Positions 22,684 through 33,030 are shown, counted from the first letter of the stretch. The stretch: DNA of 64,000 nucleotides from Sedimenticola sp. (GCA_002869585.1 PKUO01000104.1:23845-87844), one strand, 5' to 3'. A program made the numbers and translations. The notes: generated by a model from the sequence alone, not told the origin.

Positions 22684-24693
22684 TCATGGGGTGACTTTGA
22701 AGCAGCTGACCCGATGCGACGCGCTGACAACCACCTCACCGGGATAGCCCTTTCGGCACTCCTCACTCGCTTGGGGGCATCTTGGATGGAAATGACACCC
22801 GGCAGGGGGATGGGCAGGAGACGGCATATCCCCTTCCAACCGGATTACCTGCCGTCGGGTTGCGGCATCGACAACCGGCACCGCCGACAACAGCGCCTGA
22901 GTGTAAGGGTGCCTGGGGGAGCCGAGTATCTCATCCACCCCGCCCTGCTCGACTATCCGCCCCAGATACATCACCGCCACTTCATGGGCCAGATAGGCGA
23001 CCACTGATATATTGTGGGTGATGAACAGGTAGGAGAGCCTGTGCTCATCCTGGAGGGATTTGAGCAGGTTGAGAATTTGCGCCTGGACAGACACATCCAG
23101 CGCGCTGGTAGGTTCATCGCAGATGATCAGGCGCGGGTCCACCGCAAGGGAACGGGCAACACAAATCCGCTGGCGTTGGCCACCGGAAAATTCATGCGGG
23201 TAGCGGTTTATAGCATCACCAGAGAGCCCGACATGAGAGAGCAGATCAGCAATACGCGCCGATCGCTGTTGCGCGGAGCCACCCAGCCCCTGTGCCTTCA
23301 TGCCCTCTTCGATGATATCGCCCACCAGCAAACGCGGATTCATTGAGGCCATCGGATCCTGAAAGATGATCTGCAGATCAGAGCGGCGCTTGCGCATGCG
23401 CTCCCCCTTCAACTCGGTCAACTCATCTCCATCGAACAGTACACTGCCAGCCGTGGGCCGAAGCAGTTGCAGAATGCCTTTTCCCACCGTTGTCTTGCCA
23501 CAGCCTGACTCTCCCACCAGGGCCAGGGTTCTGGCCGCCCCGATCGAAAGGGAAAGACCATCCACCGCCTTCACCTGCCCCACGACGCGCTTGAACACCC
23601 CCTTGTGAATCGGGAAATGGACCCGCAGCCCCTCAACCTTGAGCAGCGGTTCGGCACTTGCAGGTTCATCCGGGGGCGAATGCTTCGTCGCTTCCTCAAT
23701 ACTGTTTGTTGCTGCATCAGGATTATGACAGCGCAGTGCATGATCGGCACCCAGCTGAATCCACTGCGGCACTTCGCGGCTGCACAGGTCACTGGCCCGA
23801 TCACAGCGATCGATGAAACGGCAACCTGTGAAGGTTTGATTCAGGGACGGGACCGAGCCTTTTATCACCGCCAGCTTGTGCGAGCGCTTTTCCTGGCCTG
23901 GCAGGGAATCGAACAGTTTCTGGCTGTAGGGGTGTTTTGGATTAGAAAAAAACTGGTCACGGCTCGCCTCTTCGACAATATGCCCGGCATACATCACCGC
24001 CACCCGGTCTGCCACTTCCGAAACCACCCCAAGATCGTGGGTAATCAGCAGAATCGCCATCTCGGTCTTCCGCTGCAGATCCCGCATCAGTTTCAAAACC
24101 TGCGCCTGAATCGTCACATCCAGTGCCGTGGTCGGCTCATCAGCAATCAGCAACTCCGGATTGCCCGCCAGCGCCATCGCAATCATCACACGTTGCTTCA
24201 TGCCCCCGGAGAGCTGATGGGGATACTCATTGATCCTGCGTTCGGGGTCGGGGATACCCACGGCATGCAACAGTTCCAGCACCCGCTTGTCGCCGCGAAC
24301 GTCCGACACCGCGTCATGAATCCTGATCGCTTCGCTTATCTGATCCCCAATGGACATGACCGGGTTGAGCGAGGTCATCGGCTCCTGGAAAATCATCGCC
24401 AGGCGCCCGCCACGTTCGTTGCGCATATCTCGCTCAGGCAAGTCGAGTAGCTGAGTCTCTCCCAGCAAAACCTGGCCATCCACCACCCGACCGACCGGGG
24501 GTAGCAGACGCATGATCGACAGCGCGGTCATCGATTTGCCACAGCCCGATTCACCGAGCAGCGCGAAGGTCTCACCCTTGCGGATACTGAGATCGACACC
24601 ATCCACCGCACGGGCCGGATTGTCATCGCTACCCAGCCAGGTCTGGAGGTTTTCAACTTTCAGCAGGATGTCGCTCATTGATTGGTTGCCCAT
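22684..24693 (-). CDS. Peptide-type ABC transporter, fused dual ATPase subunit
   Basis: 669 aa with two complete ABC domains in tandem, like YejF or GsiA. First domain: Walker A GESGCGKS, signature LSGGMKQR, Walker B LLIADEPT. Second: [16 protein letters not shown] and LIICDEPT. Both are followed by oligopeptide-transporter C-terminal regions with conserved cysteines ([22 protein letters not shown]). Start uncertain: ATG at 24693, or ATG at 24678 giving [12 protein letters not shown]. It is the last gene of a four-gene transporter operon. Confidence 0.93.
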   Translation of the reverse strand: MGNQSMSDILLKVENLQTWLGSDDNPARAVDGVDLSIRKGETFALLGESGCGKSMTALSIMRLLPPVGRVVDGQVLLGETQLLDLPERDMRNERGGRLAMIFQEPMTSLNPVMSIGDQISEAIRIHDAVSDVRGDKRVLELLHAVGIPDPERRINEYPHQLSGGMKQRVMIAMALAGNPELLIADEPTTALDVTIQAQVLKLMRDLQRKTEMAILLITHDLGVVSEVADRVAVMYAGHIVEEASRDQFFSNPKHPYSQKLFDSLPGQEKRSHKLAVIKGSVPSLNQTFTGCRFIDRCDRASDLCSREVPQWIQLGADHALRCHNPDAATNSIEEATKHSPPDEPASAEPLLKVEGLRVHFPIHKGVFKRVVGQVKAVDGLSLSIGAARTLALVGESGCGKTTVGKGILQLLRPTAGSVLFDGDELTELKGERMRKRRSDLQIIFQDPMASMNPRLLVGDIIEEGMKAQGLGGSAQQRSARIADLLSHVGLSGDAINRYPHEFSGGQRQRICVARSLAVDPRLIICDEPTSALDVSVQAQILNLLKSLQDEHRLSYLFITHNISVVAYLAHEVAVMYLGRIVEQGGVDEILGSPRHPYTQALLSAVPVVDAATRRQVIRLEGDMPSPAHPPAGCHFHPRCPQASEECRKGYPGEVVVSASHRVSCFKVTP

Positions 24694-24699
24694 TCAGAT

Positions 24700-26112
24700 C
24701 TAGCGGTTATGCCGCAATCTTGGATCGAAGGCGTCACGTACCACATCTGAAAACAGATTGGCAGACAACACCAGGGTAAACATGAACACCATGGCGGCGG
24801 CCAGCGACCACCAGACAATCGGCTCCCGGGCCATTTCCAAACGAGCGCTGTTGATCATGTTGCCCCAACTGTTCATCGTTGGATCAACGCCGATATTGAC
24901 GTAGGAGAGCACCGCCTCGGCCAGCACCAGCCCGGAAAAGTCGAGCACCACGGTGATCAGAACAATGTGCAGCACGTTGGGAAGTATATGGCGCATGATG
25001 ATCTGAAAATGCCCAACGCCAAACGCCGTGGCAGCCTGGACATAATCAATCTCGCGGAGCTTCATCGCCTCGCCACGCAACAACCGGCAAAGTCCGGTCC
25101 AGCTGGTCACGCCGAGAATGATGCAGAGAAACAGCAGGCGCAGATCGGCCCGCTCGACAATACTGTTGAACTCCTCGGCATGATTGCTCATATAGATCTG
25201 CAGCATCAGGATGGCCGCGGCAATCAACAGCACCCCGGGGATCGAATTGAGGGTGGTATAGAGATACTGGATTACATCATCCACCCAACCACGGAAATAG
25301 CCGGCCATGATCCCCAACAGCACCGCCGCAGGCAGCATCACCAGGGTGGTCAGGGTGCCAATCAACAGCCCGGTACGGATGCTTTTCAGCGCCTGGTAGA
25401 AGACATCCTCACCCACTTTGTCGGTTCCAAATAGGTGGTAGACACGGGCCAGCTCCATCGCTGAGAACAACAGCACCAGGACCACCGTCAGGGTCATCAG
25501 CATGACTCGCCAGGGGATCTCGGTTTTCCCCGCTATTATCTCTTTCGCCACCTGGCCGAAGTGCCTGGCGCTGCGCATACTGATCAGCATAAACAGGATA
25601 TTCGCCAGCACCAGGCTGACCACAATCCCCTTCAGCGAGCCGAGCATGGTCCGCTGGATAACATCCGGCAACCACTCCTGCTGGGGATCGGTCAAGTGTG
25701 CGCCACCGTGAACCAGCCGGGGAAAATCACGGACTGTGGTTCCATCCGCCAGTTCTATCGTCTCCTTGGCGTACAGATAGACGGCAAGCGGGGCAGAATA
25801 GGTCTTCTCCTGACGGGTTCGCAAGCCGTCGACCATCTGGTCGAACAGGCTGATGATCTCGGTGGAGTACTTGCCTTCGCCACCCTGCTCTTCGGCTGGC
25901 AGTTGCGGGTGGAAGTGGATCGAGTCAAGCAAACCAATCGCCAGATAAAAGCACAGTACCACCAGGGTGCCCATGCCGGTGCGACTGCGGATCACCCGCC
26001 CCCAGGGTGCGCGCAGGTGCTCCTTCTTCGAGGCGTAGATCGCAAAAGCGGTGGTTACGACCACCAGCACAAAGACCAGGAAGTCTGTCCAGAGAATCAC
26101 CATACCCGCCAT
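24700..26112 (-). CDS. Peptide-type ABC transporter permease (DppC/OppC class), enlarged
   Basis: 470 aa, much longer than the roughly 300 aa usual for this class. The C-terminal half is standard, with the EAA-loop region LREIDYVQAATAFGVG-F-IIMRHILPNV and the NLFSDVVRDAFDPRLR end. The N-terminal half adds two further membrane segments (about residues 5-25 and 45-65) and a hydrophilic insert of about 100 residues before another helix pair. ATG overlaps the stop of the upstream permease by one base. The inserted region is not recognised. Confidence 0.9.
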   Translation of the reverse strand: MAGMVILWTDFLVFVLVVVTTAFAIYASKKEHLRAPWGRVIRSRTGMGTLVVLCFYLAIGLLDSIHFHPQLPAEEQGGEGKYSTEIISLFDQMVDGLRTRQEKTYSAPLAVYLYAKETIELADGTTVRDFPRLVHGGAHLTDPQQEWLPDVIQRTMLGSLKGIVVSLVLANILFMLISMRSARHFGQVAKEIIAGKTEIPWRVMLMTLTVVLVLLFSAMELARVYHLFGTDKVGEDVFYQALKSIRTGLLIGTLTTLVMLPAAVLLGIMAGYFRGWVDDVIQYLYTTLNSIPGVLLIAAAILMLQIYMSNHAEEFNSIVERADLRLLFLCIILGVTSWTGLCRLLRGEAMKLREIDYVQAATAFGVGHFQIIMRHILPNVLHIVLITVVLDFSGLVLAEAVLSYVNIGVDPTMNSWGNMINSARLEMAREPIVWWSLAAAMVFMFTLVLSANLFSDVVRDAFDPRLRHNR

Positions 26113-27089
26113 CAGGAGAGCCTCACGCGCGGATCGACCAGGGTGTAGGAGATATCGGTCAGAATCAGACCAAGGATATAGAGTGCCGAGCCGAGAAACA
26201 CCATCGCCCTGACGATGGCAAAGTCCTGGCTGCTGATGGCGTCGATGGTGTAACTGCCCAATCCGGGTATGCCGAAAAAGGATTCGGTGATCAGGCTCCC
26301 CATGAACAGCAGCGGCAATACCACCACTACACCGGTGAGGATCGGGATCATGGCGTTTTTCAGGACATGGCGGAAGAGTACCACCGTTTCCGAGAGGCCC
26401 TTGGCGCGGGCGGTGCGCACATAATCCTTGTTGATCTCTTCCAGAAACAGGGTTCGATACCAGCGCGTGCCCGAGCCGATACCGCCGATCACGCCGATAA
26501 TCACCGGCAGCACCAGGAACTTGATTGCACTGATGCCCGTGTCATAACCGGAAATCGGCACCAGATGGAGCAGCTTGCTCACCAGATACTGCCCACCGAT
26601 GATGTAGAACAGTCCGGATATCGACATCATCACCACGCACAGCACCACACTCCAGAAATCGATGTAGGTCGCCCGAAAAAAGGCGATCAGCAGAGCGTAG
26701 GTGATATTCACCAACAGTCCGATCAACAGCACCGGAATCGCAATCGCCAGACTCGGCCACATGCGCTGGGATATGTCGTAGCCGATATCCCGACCGCTGT
26801 CAGAGGTGCCGAAATCGAACTGAAAGAGTTTCAGGGACTTCTGGAAAAAGATGGTCTCTGTGAGCTTGCCCGTCCCACTTGCGGATTGATTCACCAGCAG
26901 CGGCTGGTCATAGCCCCGCTCTCTTTTCCAATTCTCGACTGCCTCGGGCGTCACGCGTTTCATGCCCAGGTGCATGCGGGCCATGTCATCCGGTGAATTG
27001 ATCACAAAAAACAACAGAAAGGTCAGCACGTTGACGCCGACCAGGATAGGTATGGCATAGAGAATACGCCGTATGATATAGGCCATCAT
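26112..27089 (-). CDS. Peptide-type ABC transporter permease (DppB/OppB class)
   Basis: About 325 aa. N-terminus MMAYIIRRILYAIPILVGVN and the permease loop LFLEEINKDYVRTARAKGLSETVVLFRHVLKNAMIPI are typical of DppB/YejB. I use the ATG at 27089, which overlaps the stop of the binding-protein gene by 4 bases; the frame is open upstream but runs inside that gene. Confidence 0.93.
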   Translation of the reverse strand: MMAYIIRRILYAIPILVGVNVLTFLLFFVINSPDDMARMHLGMKRVTPEAVENWKRERGYDQPLLVNQSASGTGKLTETIFFQKSLKLFQFDFGTSDSGRDIGYDISQRMWPSLAIAIPVLLIGLLVNITYALLIAFFRATYIDFWSVVLCVVMMSISGLFYIIGGQYLVSKLLHLVPISGYDTGISAIKFLVLPVIIGVIGGIGSGTRWYRTLFLEEINKDYVRTARAKGLSETVVLFRHVLKNAMIPILTGVVVVLPLLFMGSLITESFFGIPGLGSYTIDAISSQDFAIVRAMVFLGSALYILGLILTDISYTLVDPRVRLS

Positions 27090-29272
27090 CGTGCCGCGCT
27101 CCTCTCGTGCCTGCGGTAGAGAACTACCGCGGGAATGACTGTCAACACCAGTAACAGCCCGATAATCACAATGGGCCAGACAACCGGCGGGTTCCATGCC
27201 TGGCGCTGTTGCTCCCGCAGGGCTGTGTCCACCCGCTTGTACTTCAGGGTGTTGTTGGCCATCAGATTCGGTTTCACGTTTTTGTACCAGCTATGGAACA
27301 AGGAAAATGCCTTGGGATGAAATCCCCACACCCAGGGAGCGTCATGCTGCAGGATGGTTATCATCCGATCGATGATCTGTTGCCGCTGCGAATTGTTCTC
27401 CATGTTTTTCATCTGCACGAACAACTGGTCAAATTCGGCATTGCTGTAATTGACGGCATTCTCTCCACCATGCTCCAGCTTGCCGTTTGGCCCATACAGC
27501 AGAAACAGAAAATTCTCCGGGTCCGGATAGTCGGCATTCCAGCCCCACATAAAGATCTGCGCTGTGCCCTTGCGAGTCTTCTCCTGAAAACGGTTGTAAT
27601 CGGTCGCACGGATCACCAGTTGAATGCCCAGCTTGGCAAACTGTTTTCTGATCCAGTTGAGGCGCGCCTTGTCATCCGGTCCCGAGGCGGTGGTGTCATA
27701 GTAGAGAATCAGCGATTTGCCGGTCTTGGCGTCCCGGCCATCGGCATAGCCGGCTTGTTTCATCAACTGCCTTGCATAGTCAATGCCTTTGCGCCGGGGT
27801 GTGCCGTTGACCATGTCATACACCTGCTGATTGATGCCTGCCTCACCCGGTCGATTGCCGAAGATACCCGGTGGAAGCGGGCTCTGTGCAGCTATCCCTC
27901 TGCCATTGTTGAAAATGGATATATACTCTTCGAAATCCATGGCGATGGAGATCGCCTGGCGCAGCAGACGGGCGCTCTCGGAATCACCGCCCACCACCGG
28001 GTCGGCCATGTTGAACCCCATGTAATAGACAGAGGTGGTAACGTCGGTCATCAACTCGATACCCTTCGCCTGCATCGCTTCGGTCAGACCAAGTTCACCT
28101 CGATCGGAAAACTGTACGGCCTGATCGAAGCTGTCCGATGAGACCCCGGAGGTATCGTAATAGCCCTGCAGGAATTTATTCCAGTAGGGTATGGTCTCCT
28201 TCTCCAGGCTGTAGATCGCCTTGTCGATGAACGGCATCGGTTTTCCGGCATCGTCCAGCAGACCCAGTTCCCGATCACCTGGATCGCCCTCCGACGGATA
28301 AGCCTCACCGTGAAAATGGGGGTTGCGCTCCAGCACCATACGCAGATTCGGGTTGTTTTCCGACAACATGAACGGGCCGCTGCCGATCGGGTACCAATCC
28401 AGGGAGAGATTGCGCGCCTCCATTCCGGGTTGCGAATAGAAGGCATCCGCCTCCCAGGGCATGGGGGCGAAAAACGGCATCGCCAGCCAGTAGACAAACT
28501 GGGGATACTTGCCGTGCAATCTGATCCGGTATCGGTATTTATCGACGGCGTAGACCCCTTCCATATCGAACTGACGCAGATCCAGATAGGGTTTATCCTC
28601 CCCGGTCTCGGTTTTCAGTTGCTCATACTGACGATCGAGCAGTTTGCCAAAATCATCCAGACCGACAATATACTCCCCCATCAGCCCGGCAATGGGTGAA
28701 TGCAGGGCAGGAAAGGCCAGGCGTTTGATCTGGTAGACGTAATCCTCAGCAACCACCTCCCTGGTCCCGGTTTCGGTAAAATCCCCCAGGGTGTTCAATT
28801 CCTCTATATCCGCCTGGCCGAGGTGATGATAGATATATCCACCCTGCTGATCTGCGGCCAGTGCCGGGTGCGGCTGGTAGCCCATGCCAGGTCTGATATT
28901 GATCTCATATTCGCTAATGGCAATCTGTTCCGGTTCTGCATCCATCGGCAGCAGATTACCCTGCTCATCAAAATAGCGCGCCTCGGGCACCGCCGTGGCG
29001 GCGAGCGGTTCCAAAAGGTAGGGTCTTTTCAGAAAGTGATACTGCAAGGGTGGATCATAGATCTGGGCGATGAATGCGTACTCATTGGAACTGTACGCCC
29101 TGACCGGATCAAGATGCTTGGGGCGCTCGCTAAATGAGCTGTATATGATGTTCTGTTCAGACTCTGACAGCGGATAGGGGTTGTTCCAGGCACCCTCCCG
29201 GCAGCCATTGAGTAACAGCAGACCGGCAGTCAGGAGGAGAAGATACCAACGCTTTGAACTTCGCTCTTGCAA
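27086..29272 (-). CDS. Family 5 peptide-binding lipoprotein with a C-terminal membrane helix
   Basis: 728 aa. The N-terminus has a signal peptide and lipobox LLLLNGC (about residue 23). The extracytoplasmic solute-binding family 5 fold follows, with SSNEYAFIAQIYDPPLQY, the YPIGSGPFMLSENNPNLRMVLERNP-type segment and QIFMWGWNADYPDPENFLFL. Unusually a predicted membrane helix (WPIVIIGLLLVLTVIPAVVL) and a basic end RRHERS follow at about residues 697-728, so the protein may be held at both ends. TTG start; a weak AGGGA lies upstream. First gene of the transporter operon. Confidence 0.9.
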   Translation of the reverse strand: MQERSSKRWYLLLLTAGLLLLNGCREGAWNNPYPLSESEQNIIYSSFSERPKHLDPVRAYSSNEYAFIAQIYDPPLQYHFLKRPYLLEPLAATAVPEARYFDEQGNLLPMDAEPEQIAISEYEINIRPGMGYQPHPALAADQQGGYIYHHLGQADIEELNTLGDFTETGTREVVAEDYVYQIKRLAFPALHSPIAGLMGEYIVGLDDFGKLLDRQYEQLKTETGEDKPYLDLRQFDMEGVYAVDKYRYRIRLHGKYPQFVYWLAMPFFAPMPWEADAFYSQPGMEARNLSLDWYPIGSGPFMLSENNPNLRMVLERNPHFHGEAYPSEGDPGDRELGLLDDAGKPMPFIDKAIYSLEKETIPYWNKFLQGYYDTSGVSSDSFDQAVQFSDRGELGLTEAMQAKGIELMTDVTTSVYYMGFNMADPVVGGDSESARLLRQAISIAMDFEEYISIFNNGRGIAAQSPLPPGIFGNRPGEAGINQQVYDMVNGTPRRKGIDYARQLMKQAGYADGRDAKTGKSLILYYDTTASGPDDKARLNWIRKQFAKLGIQLVIRATDYNRFQEKTRKGTAQIFMWGWNADYPDPENFLFLLYGPNGKLEHGGENAVNYSNAEFDQLFVQMKNMENNSQRQQIIDRMITILQHDAPWVWGFHPKAFSLFHSWYKNVKPNLMANNTLKYKRVDTALREQQRQAWNPPVVWPIVIIGLLLVLTVIPAVVLYRRHERSAAR

Positions 29273-29477
29273 CAGAAAATTCCCTGGTGTTGTTATTCAG
29301 GCGCTTCTTTCCGCCCCAGCCTTATGATTGACCACAAGCATGTTCAGTGGTTCTGCGGCAATGATATGTTTTCCAACCTGCCACATTTTATTATCATACT
29401 GCCTGCAGGGCATATAATCGCATCCTGTACCACTAAGGTCAGCCTGTCTGGCGATAACTTCAGATCAAGGAATTCTC

Positions 29478-30254
29478 ATGGGTTTTTTACAAAACAAGCG
29501 AATCCTCATCGTTGGCGTTGCCAGCACTCGTTCAATTGCATGGGGTACCGCTCAGGCCATGCACCGCGAGGGGGCTCAGCTCGCCTTCACTTATCAATCC
29601 GATAAGCTGAAAAAACGCGTGGAGGATATGGCTGCTGATCTGGGGTCAGATATCGCCCTGCCACTGGATGTCGCATCCGATCAGCAAATCGACGATCTGT
29701 TCAGCGAACTGGGAAAGACCTGGGACGGTCTCGACGGGATTATCCACTCTGTCGGTTTTGCCCCGCGCGATCAGTTGGAGGGCAGCTATATCGACGCGGT
29801 CACCCGCGAAGGCTTCGCCATCGCCCACGACATCAGCTCCTACAGCTTCGCGGCTCTGGCGAAAGGCGGCCGGGAGATGATGCGCGACAGAAATGGCGCA
29901 CTGCTAACCATGAGTTACCTGGGCGCAGTGCGAACCATCCCCAATTACAATGTCATGGGTGTTGCAAAGGCCAGCCTTGAGGCCAACGTACGTTATCTTG
30001 CCGATTCCCTGGGTCCAGAAGGGACCCGGGTCAACGCGATCTCGGCCGGTCCGATCAGAACCCTGGCTGCATCCGGCATCAGCGGATTCAAAGGCATGCT
30101 GGCAGAGGGGGAGAAGAAAAACCCACTTCGCCGCAATGTAACCATTGACGAGGTCGGCAACGCCGCTGCATTCCTGTGCTCCGACCTGGCATCGGGTATT
30201 ACCGGTGACATCCTCTATGTCGATTCAGGCTACCATATCGTCGGCATGGCATGA
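29478..30254 (+). CDS. fabI: Enoyl-[acyl-carrier-protein] reductase (NADH)
   Basis: Last step of each fatty-acid elongation cycle; 258 aa SDR protein. NAD motif [15 protein letters not shown], catalytic pair in YNVMGVAK, and late [13 protein letters not shown] are FabI signatures. Preceded by AAGGAATTCTC. Transcribed away from the transporter operon. Confidence 0.97.
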   Translation: MGFLQNKRILIVGVASTRSIAWGTAQAMHREGAQLAFTYQSDKLKKRVEDMAADLGSDIALPLDVASDQQIDDLFSELGKTWDGLDGIIHSVGFAPRDQLEGSYIDAVTREGFAIAHDISSYSFAALAKGGREMMRDRNGALLTMSYLGAVRTIPNYNVMGVAKASLEANVRYLADSLGPEGTRVNAISAGPIRTLAASGISGFKGMLAEGEKKNPLRRNVTIDEVGNAAAFLCSDLASGITGDILYVDSGYHIVGMA

Positions 30255-30295
30255 TGTAACCAGCAAGGCAGCTGCTGTTTGGCGGCCTCAAAACG

Positions 30296-30326
30296 AAAAG
30301 GCCGTTTCCTGAGGAAACGGCCTTTT
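30296..30326. terminator. Bidirectional terminator between fabI and ppiD
   Basis: AAAAGGCCGTTTCC and GGAAACGGCCTTTT form a perfect 14-bp stem with a 3-base loop, with T runs on both strands, between two convergent genes. Confidence 0.92.
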
Positions 30327-30349
30327 CTGTTTGACAATAGTGCCAAGGG

Positions 30350-32269
30350 TTATTCCGATGACGTTTTGTTCTGAACCACAATCTTCGCATTACTGCGCAG
30401 CTGATCCACCAGCAGTTGGAAATAACGATCGGCCTTGGCGCGTTCCAATGCCTGCTTGATCGTATCCTTTCCACCCAATTGATCAACACTGTCGATTTTC
30501 CCATCCTCAACCTTGGTCAAGGCAATGATCGCATAGCCGCCATCCGGCATCTCTGCCTCGCCATAACTGATCTTCCCTTCAGCCGGACGGGCAATCTGAA
30601 ACGCGCTGCGTACAATGGAGAGCGGTATCTCGCGATTATCGCGATTGATCATACCCTTCGCTTCAACCGCCAATGCCTCTTTATCCGCAAGGACCGGAAG
30701 AGTCTCGCCATTATTCAGCTCGGCCAGCAGCTCTTCGCCTTTTTTCCGGGTCAGTTCCGAGGCCTTCTTCTTTTTCAGGATTGCCTCAACTTCTGACTTC
30801 ACCTCGTCCAGGGAACGCAGAGTTGATTCCTCATGCTCAGTGACGCGGACCACCGCCACATGTTCGGGGCCCAACTCAATCGCCTCGCTGTTGTTCCCCG
30901 AGCGCAGCACATCGTCACTGAATACCGCATTCATGATCTTTGGTGCAGAAAAGATGCCTTCCTTGCTGTCACGGGTGATCCAGTCGCTGGTCTGCACCTC
31001 AATTCCTAATGCATCCGCTGCCGGTTGCAGGCTGTTGGGGTCTTCATAGGCATGATTACTCAGGCGTTCTGCGTATTCGTAGAACAGCCGCTGGGCCTCA
31101 TTTTTCAGATAGGCTTTTTCCAGATCGGCTTTGGCTTCCTCGTAGGATTTGCCCTGGGCCGCGCGAACCGCTGTCAGTTCAATGATATGAAAACCAAAGG
31201 TGCTTCGAACCGGTTCGCTGATCTCGCCTTCCGCCATCGAGATAACTGTCTCGTCGAATGCCTTGTCCATGATCCCGGTCTCGAAAAAGCCGAGATCACC
31301 GCCGCTTTCAGCAGAGCCAGGGTCCTGGGAGAGCTCTTTTGCCACAGCGGCAAAATCCTCGCCATCGCGAATTCTCTGCAGAGCTGCCTTGGCGTCATCC
31401 TCTGCCTGCTGCACGGCAGCGGCATCTGCACCCTCATCGAGGGCAAACAGGATATGCCGTGCCTGACGCTGCTCAGGAGAGATGTATTCGTTCTTGTGCT
31501 GCTCATAATAACCAAGCAGGTTCTCTTCATCCGCTGACAGAGTGCCGGAGATTTTGTCGATTTCAAGGTCGATGTAATTCACCTTGACTCTCTCGGGCGC
31601 CATGAAATCACCCGGATTGGCATCGTAATGTGCCTGTATTTCAGCGTCAGTGACAGCGACCTGGTCCGCCACTTTTGCAGTGGGGATGACCAGATAGCTG
31701 ATCTCCCGCTGCTGCAGACGCATCTTGACGATGGTGTCGAGTTCGGACTGGGTGGAGAATTCCGACCCACCTATGGCCTTCGACATCTGATCCGAAACGA
31801 TTGCCGCCCTGACCCGCTCTTCGAATCCGGTTGGGGTCAGTCCCTGCGACTGCACACCGCGCTCGTAGGCCTGCTGATTGAAGCGGCCATCAACCTGGAA
31901 ACTGGGAATACCCAAAATGGTCTGGCTGACTAGATCATTGCCAGCACGCAACCCGAGTTCATCGGATGCCTGCATGATCAACTCGTTTCTGATCATGCTA
32001 TCGAGCACCTCCTTACGCAGAAGGGCTTCATCCAACAGTTCAGGACGGTAGTTGCTCCCGAGGCGCTGACGCAGGTTCTGGCGAAAATCGCGATAGCGGT
32101 TTTCAAATTCACGTTCAGTAATATCCCGGTCGTTGACAGAGGCCACTACTGGCTCTGAACCGACACCCAGATACTCCTGAATACCCCAAAGGGCGAAAGG
32201 CACACTGATGAGGATAACAATGATCCAGGCTATTACCCCTTGTGCACGTTCCCTGATCGATTGAAGCAT
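30350..32269 (-). CDS. ppiD: Periplasmic folding chaperone PpiD
   Basis: Inner-membrane anchored SurA/parvulin-like chaperone, 639 aa. N-terminal helix (GVIAWIIVILISVPFALWG), SurA-N-like domain, and a PpiC domain at about residues 265-360 (RQARHILFAL, GGDLGFF, FGFHIIELT), then a second degenerate parvulin-like region. The order tig-clpP-clpX-lon-hupB-ppiD is conserved in Gammaproteobacteria. Confidence 0.95.
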   Translation of the reverse strand: MLQSIRERAQGVIAWIIVILISVPFALWGIQEYLGVGSEPVVASVNDRDITEREFENRYRDFRQNLRQRLGSNYRPELLDEALLRKEVLDSMIRNELIMQASDELGLRAGNDLVSQTILGIPSFQVDGRFNQQAYERGVQSQGLTPTGFEERVRAAIVSDQMSKAIGGSEFSTQSELDTIVKMRLQQREISYLVIPTAKVADQVAVTDAEIQAHYDANPGDFMAPERVKVNYIDLEIDKISGTLSADEENLLGYYEQHKNEYISPEQRQARHILFALDEGADAAAVQQAEDDAKAALQRIRDGEDFAAVAKELSQDPGSAESGGDLGFFETGIMDKAFDETVISMAEGEISEPVRSTFGFHIIELTAVRAAQGKSYEEAKADLEKAYLKNEAQRLFYEYAERLSNHAYEDPNSLQPAADALGIEVQTSDWITRDSKEGIFSAPKIMNAVFSDDVLRSGNNSEAIELGPEHVAVVRVTEHEESTLRSLDEVKSEVEAILKKKKASELTRKKGEELLAELNNGETLPVLADKEALAVEAKGMINRDNREIPLSIVRSAFQIARPAEGKISYGEAEMPDGGYAIIALTKVEDGKIDSVDQLGGKDTIKQALERAKADRYFQLLVDQLRSNAKIVVQNKTSSE

Positions 32270-32341
32270 GATCGTACTCGCGAAATACTGTCTGGTTGAA
32301 AAACAAACGGGGTATCAATTGATACCCCGCTGTTTGGATGT

Positions 32342-32418
32342 TGGCGGAGCGGACGGGACTCGAACCCGCGACCCCCGGCGTGACAGGCCGGTATTCTAAC
32401 CAACTGAACTACCGCTCC
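32342..32418 (-). tRNA. tRNA-Asp (GTC)
   Basis: Folds as a 77-base cloverleaf including an encoded CCA. Acceptor GGAGCGG/CCGCTCC, anticodon stem CCGGC-CTGTCAC-GCCGG with anticodon GTC, T arm GGGTTCGAGTCCC. Confidence 0.97.
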
Positions 32419-32424
32419 AGGTAT

Positions 32425-32500
32425 TGGTGGGTGCTGCAGGGATCGAACCTGCGACCCTCGCCTTGTAAGGGCGATGCTCTCCCAGCTGAGCTAAGCACCC
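32425..32500 (-). tRNA. tRNA-Val (TAC)
   Basis: 76-base cloverleaf including CCA: acceptor GGGTGCT/AGCACCC, anticodon loop CTTACAA giving TAC, T arm CAGGTTCGATCCCTG. Six bases from tRNA-Asp, probably one transcript. Confidence 0.97.
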
Positions 32501-32512
32501 TGGAAAGGCCGG

Positions 32513-32785
32513 CTAGTTTACGGCATCTTTCAGTGCTTTGCCAGCCTTAAATGCAGGATTTTTTTATGCCTTGATTTCAATCGCCTGACCCGTCTGTGGG
32601 TTACGTCCTGTACGGGCTGCACGCTCGCGTACGGAGAAAGAACCGAAGCCCACGATGGTCACCTGGTCGTCTTTCTTCAGTGCGCCGGTAATGGCTTCAA
32701 TCATGCCGTCCAGTGCACGTCCTGCTGCAGCCTTGGAAATATCAGCGCTATCCGCCATTGCATCTATCAATTCCGTCTTATTCAT
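32513..32785 (-). pseudogene. hupB: HU-beta DNA-binding protein with in-frame TAA at codon 74
   Basis: Histone-like HU protein. The 91-codon frame from ATG 32785 to TAG 32513 gives a product of exactly the family's 90 residues if one internal TAA (32564-32566) is read through. Upstream part: [20 protein letters not shown] to the DNA-arm [21 protein letters not shown]; after the TAA the frame continues with the canonical HU end KNPAFKAGKALKDAVN. If terminated at the TAA the protein has 73 aa and lacks the C-terminal helix that completes the dimer body. The unshifted frame means a base substitution rather than an indel. It has a strong sigma-70 promoter. Truncated, read through or mis-sequenced cannot be settled here. 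Confidence 0.85.
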
Positions 32786-32880
32786 TAATTATGTCTCCCC
32801 TTGTGGTGTTTGGATTACGACAGAAACAATCCGATGCCTGCCGATAATGATCTGGTGTTTACTACAAAAAACGGGCTCAA

Positions 32881-32910
32881 TTTATACCAGTGCAGAAGAA
32901 GGGGTGTCAA
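32881..32910 (-). promoter_or_regulatory. Strong sigma-70 promoter of hupB
   Basis: On the minus strand a perfect -35 TTGACA (32910-32905), 18-base spacer, and -10 TATAAA (32886-32881). Predicted start near 32874, leaving a leader of about 90 bases before the hupB ATG. Confidence 0.75.
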
Positions 32911-32998
32911 GCGCAGTATCTGCAAGGAAGCCTTATTTTATGCGCCTTCCAGGGCAATTACACGTTTTTTCACACTTGACAACGCGCATGTTTTAAGC

Positions 32999-33030
32999 GT
33001 TGCAGCACAATCCCAGGATTGTGCTGCAAC
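32999..33030. terminator. 15-bp perfect inverted repeat between lon and hupB
   Basis: GTTGCAGCACAATCC and GGATTGTGCTGCAAC are perfectly complementary with a 2-base centre, 27 bases after the lon stop. No T run follows on the minus strand, so it is either a weak terminator, a 3'-end-stabilising hairpin or a protein site. Confidence 0.5.

Noticed and set aside
32338..32550. Plus-strand open frame of 70 codons
   Set aside because: It runs antisense through two clear tRNA genes and has no independent support.
32560..32570. Frameshift in the A7/T7 run as the cause of the hupB interruption
   Set aside because: The canonical HU C-terminus is in the same frame as the N-terminus, so a single indel cannot be responsible; a substitution is needed.
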